Below are positions 62,764 to 64,000 of a DNA stretch of 64,000 nt, one piece after another; the first letter of the stretch is position 1; each line of letters starts with the position of its first letter. Origin of the DNA: Pradoshia sp. D12 (GTDB lineage: Bacteria; Bacillota; Bacilli; Bacillales; Pradoshiaceae); the NCBI RefSeq assembly GCF_008935075.1, contig NZ_CP044545.1, positions 957,501 through 1,021,500 of the forward strand, read 5' to 3'. The translations under genes and the position numbers were made by a program. The notes under the pieces are model-generated. The model searched no databases, was not told the origin of the DNA, and was given only the letters and a program-made list of their open reading frames with translations.

Positions 62764-64000
62764 GTGAAAGAAAAACTAATTCATATGAGAGATAAATTGA
62801 ATGATATTAGTCGTCGTAATCGCTCTATTCGATTATTGAAAATCTACAATAAATGGAGTTTTGATTTAACTGAACTAGATAAGTTATCAAACAGTAATGA
62901 AAAAATCAGTGAAGCTATTGTAAAGAAAATCGTCATGCAGTCTAAAGGTGAAATTACGTTACTTAAGCCGACAATAGAGAATGAAGATTCGATGGTCATT
63001 TCGAAAAAACTCACAGATTTATTGCGAAATATAAAAGGAATTGAAGAAGAAACAGGTATTCACGACTTTTATTTAGGCTACCCCTTTATATCAGGAAGCC
63101 TCTCTGATGGGACTTTTTTTCAGGCTCCCCTATTCTTATATCCAATCCGTTTAGAAAAAAGTAAGGTAAATACACAGAGATGGATCATTCGTGTGGAAGA
63201 AGGTGGTCCGCAAATCAATCGCACTTTATTTTTGGCGTTTAAGAAATTAAATAGTGTCCAGTTTACCGAAGAATTTTTCGAAGAGGCTGCAGAAATCGCT
63301 AAGTCTTATGAGAGGGAAAAATGGGATACTTTCTTCCAAGCACATGATATTAATCTTTCATTTTCTAATGAAGGACTCACAAAGTTAAAAGAATATAAAA
63401 GGGATGAAATTCCTGAATCCACTGGAATCGTACTATTGGAAAATGCGATTATCGGAAACTTTCCACAAGGCGGTTCTTCACTAGTTAAAGACTTTGATGC
63501 CTTGATAGACCTTTCAGAGGACGCTAATCTATCATCGTTAGTCAGTGAATTGATAGAACCACAAGAGTTTGAGTCAGCAGTAGATTTAAACAATGACAAT
63601 GAAGATAATCAGACTAAAGAACCGGATATAATGAATTTGCTTGTTACGGATGGGTCACAGGAGGAAATATTAAAAGAAGCGAGATATAAGAAAGGGATTG
63701 TTGTTCACGGACCGCCTGGAACAGGGAAATCTCAGGTTATAGTTAATTTAATTACAGACGCACTTAGTCAGGGAAAGAAAATATTAGTAGTTTGTCAGAA
63801 AAGGGCTGCTCTAGATGTAGTATACCAACGCTTAGACGGGCTGAGATTATCCAATCATATAGCTTTGGTGCATGATGAAAAAACAGATCGAAAGCCGCTT
63901 TATAATAAAATTAGTGCGGTTCTTGAGACTAATAAAGTATTATTTGATCGGTCACTTGAAGATTTGAAATCCACATCAAATAGCTTGTTTACTCATGAAA
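62764..64000 (+). CDS. Large superfamily-1 helicase-like protein, probable DUF4011 type (N-terminal 412 codons; continues past the window)
   Basis: Open from GTG 62764, with AGAAGG upstream, to the window end without a stop. The first about 110 residues (KLNDISRRNRSIRLLK, then YLGYPFISG and AQ-like APLFLYPIRLEK) match the N-terminal DUF4011-type domain that precedes UPF1-like helicases. Walker A is G316-PPGTGKS-323 in VVHGPPGTGKSQVIVN, then ILVVCQKRAALDVVYQRL (motif Ia). The remaining helicase motifs and any C-terminal nuclease domain are outside the window. Such proteins are often over 1000 aa and their function is mostly unknown; a DNA-repair or defence role is conceivable. Confidence 0.75.
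   Translation, partial: MKEKLIHMRDKLNDISRRNRSIRLLKIYNKWSFDLTELDKLSNSNEKISEAIVKKIVMQSKGEITLLKPTIENEDSMVISKKLTDLLRNIKGIEEETGIHDFYLGYPFISGSLSDGTFFQAPLFLYPIRLEKSKVNTQRWIIRVEEGGPQINRTLFLAFKKLNSVQFTEEFFEEAAEIAKSYEREKWDTFFQAHDINLSFSNEGLTKLKEYKRDEIPESTGIVLLENAIIGNFPQGGSSLVKDFDALIDLSEDANLSSLVSELIEPQEFESAVDLNNDNEDNQTKEPDIMNLLVTDGSQEEILKEARYKKGIVVHGPPGTGKSQVIVNLITDALSQGKKILVVCQKRAALDVVYQRLDGLRLSNHIALVHDEKTDRKPLYNKISAVLETNKVLFDRSLEDLKSTSNSLFTHE

Overview
The window is a low-GC chromosomal segment of a spore-forming Firmicute of the family Bacillaceae. Three things support this: gene order closely follows the yitU-V-W / argCJBD-F / yjzC-D / comZ-fabH-fabF / yjaZ-yjbA-trpS-opp-yjbC-spx-mecA / coiA-pepF / yjbH-I-J-K-M-N-O-prpE / fabI-cotO stretch of Bacillus subtilis; there are sporulation genes (cotO, spoVAC-AD-AEb); and Shine-Dalgarno sites are strong, with frequent TTG and GTG starts. 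The species cannot be fixed by eye. No rRNA, tRNA or CRISPR array was seen.

Layout. 1-5.6 kb: the 3' end of an exopolysaccharide-type operon (beta-helix protein, O-antigen-ligase-like polymerase, SAF-domain dehydrogenase, GT4 glycosyltransferase). 5.7-8.2 kb: small proteins and yitU, yitV, yitW. 8.3-8.7 kb: two tandem TPP riboswitches that now control only a short relic of thiE. 9-12 kb: an acetyltransferase, a MOSC protein, and a complete IS1595-type element with a passenger gene, imperfect 29-bp inverted repeats and an 8-bp target duplication. 12.2 kb: an orphan tatA. 13-18.2 kb: arginine operon argC-J-B-D-F without carAB. 18.3-25.2 kb: yjzC, yjzD, two yjaU/yjaV-position genes, comZ (without med), yjzB, fabH-fabF behind a FapR-type operator, yjaZ, yjbA. 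25.2-25.6 kb: a 140-bp tandem repeat block. 25.7-27 kb: trpS with a tryptophan T-box. 27.4-33.5 kb: oppABCDF with CodY-like boxes.

33.7-39.6 kb: a secreted COG1306-type protein, yjbC, spx, mecA and cardiolipin synthase. 39.7-43.4 kb: coiA, pepF and a GyrI-like protein. 43.75-43.9 kb: the small RNA RoxS/RsaE with its own promoter and a Rex-like operator, convergent with spxH (yjbH) and the truncated haemoglobin yjbI. 45.4-52.2 kb: lytic transglycosylase, CYTH protein, small alarmone synthetase yjbM, NAD kinase, RluD-type pseudouridine synthase, prpE, mgtE. 52.2-53.1 kb: fabI behind a second FapR-type operator. 53.4-59 kb: a second peptide ABC transporter in app order (D-F-A-B-C) sitting between fabI and cotO. 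59-62.5 kb: cotO, a 36-aa basic protein, a YhcN/YlaJ-like lipoprotein and spoVAC-AD-AEb. 62.76 kb to the end: the N-terminal 412 codons of a large P-loop helicase that I take to be the DUF4011 type.

Functional themes. Fatty-acid elongation (fabH, fabF, fabI) is split over two loci that share the FapR signature. Spx stress control is gathered in one place: Spx, its protease adaptors MecA and SpxH, and RoxS. Peptide uptake (opp and the app-like system) is duplicated, and each operon has an intercistronic hairpin after its binding-protein gene. The least ordinary parts are the orphan tandem TPP riboswitches, the repeat block, the passenger-carrying IS, the polysaccharide gene combination and the truncated helicase at the right edge. 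I did not find a clearly new multi-gene system.
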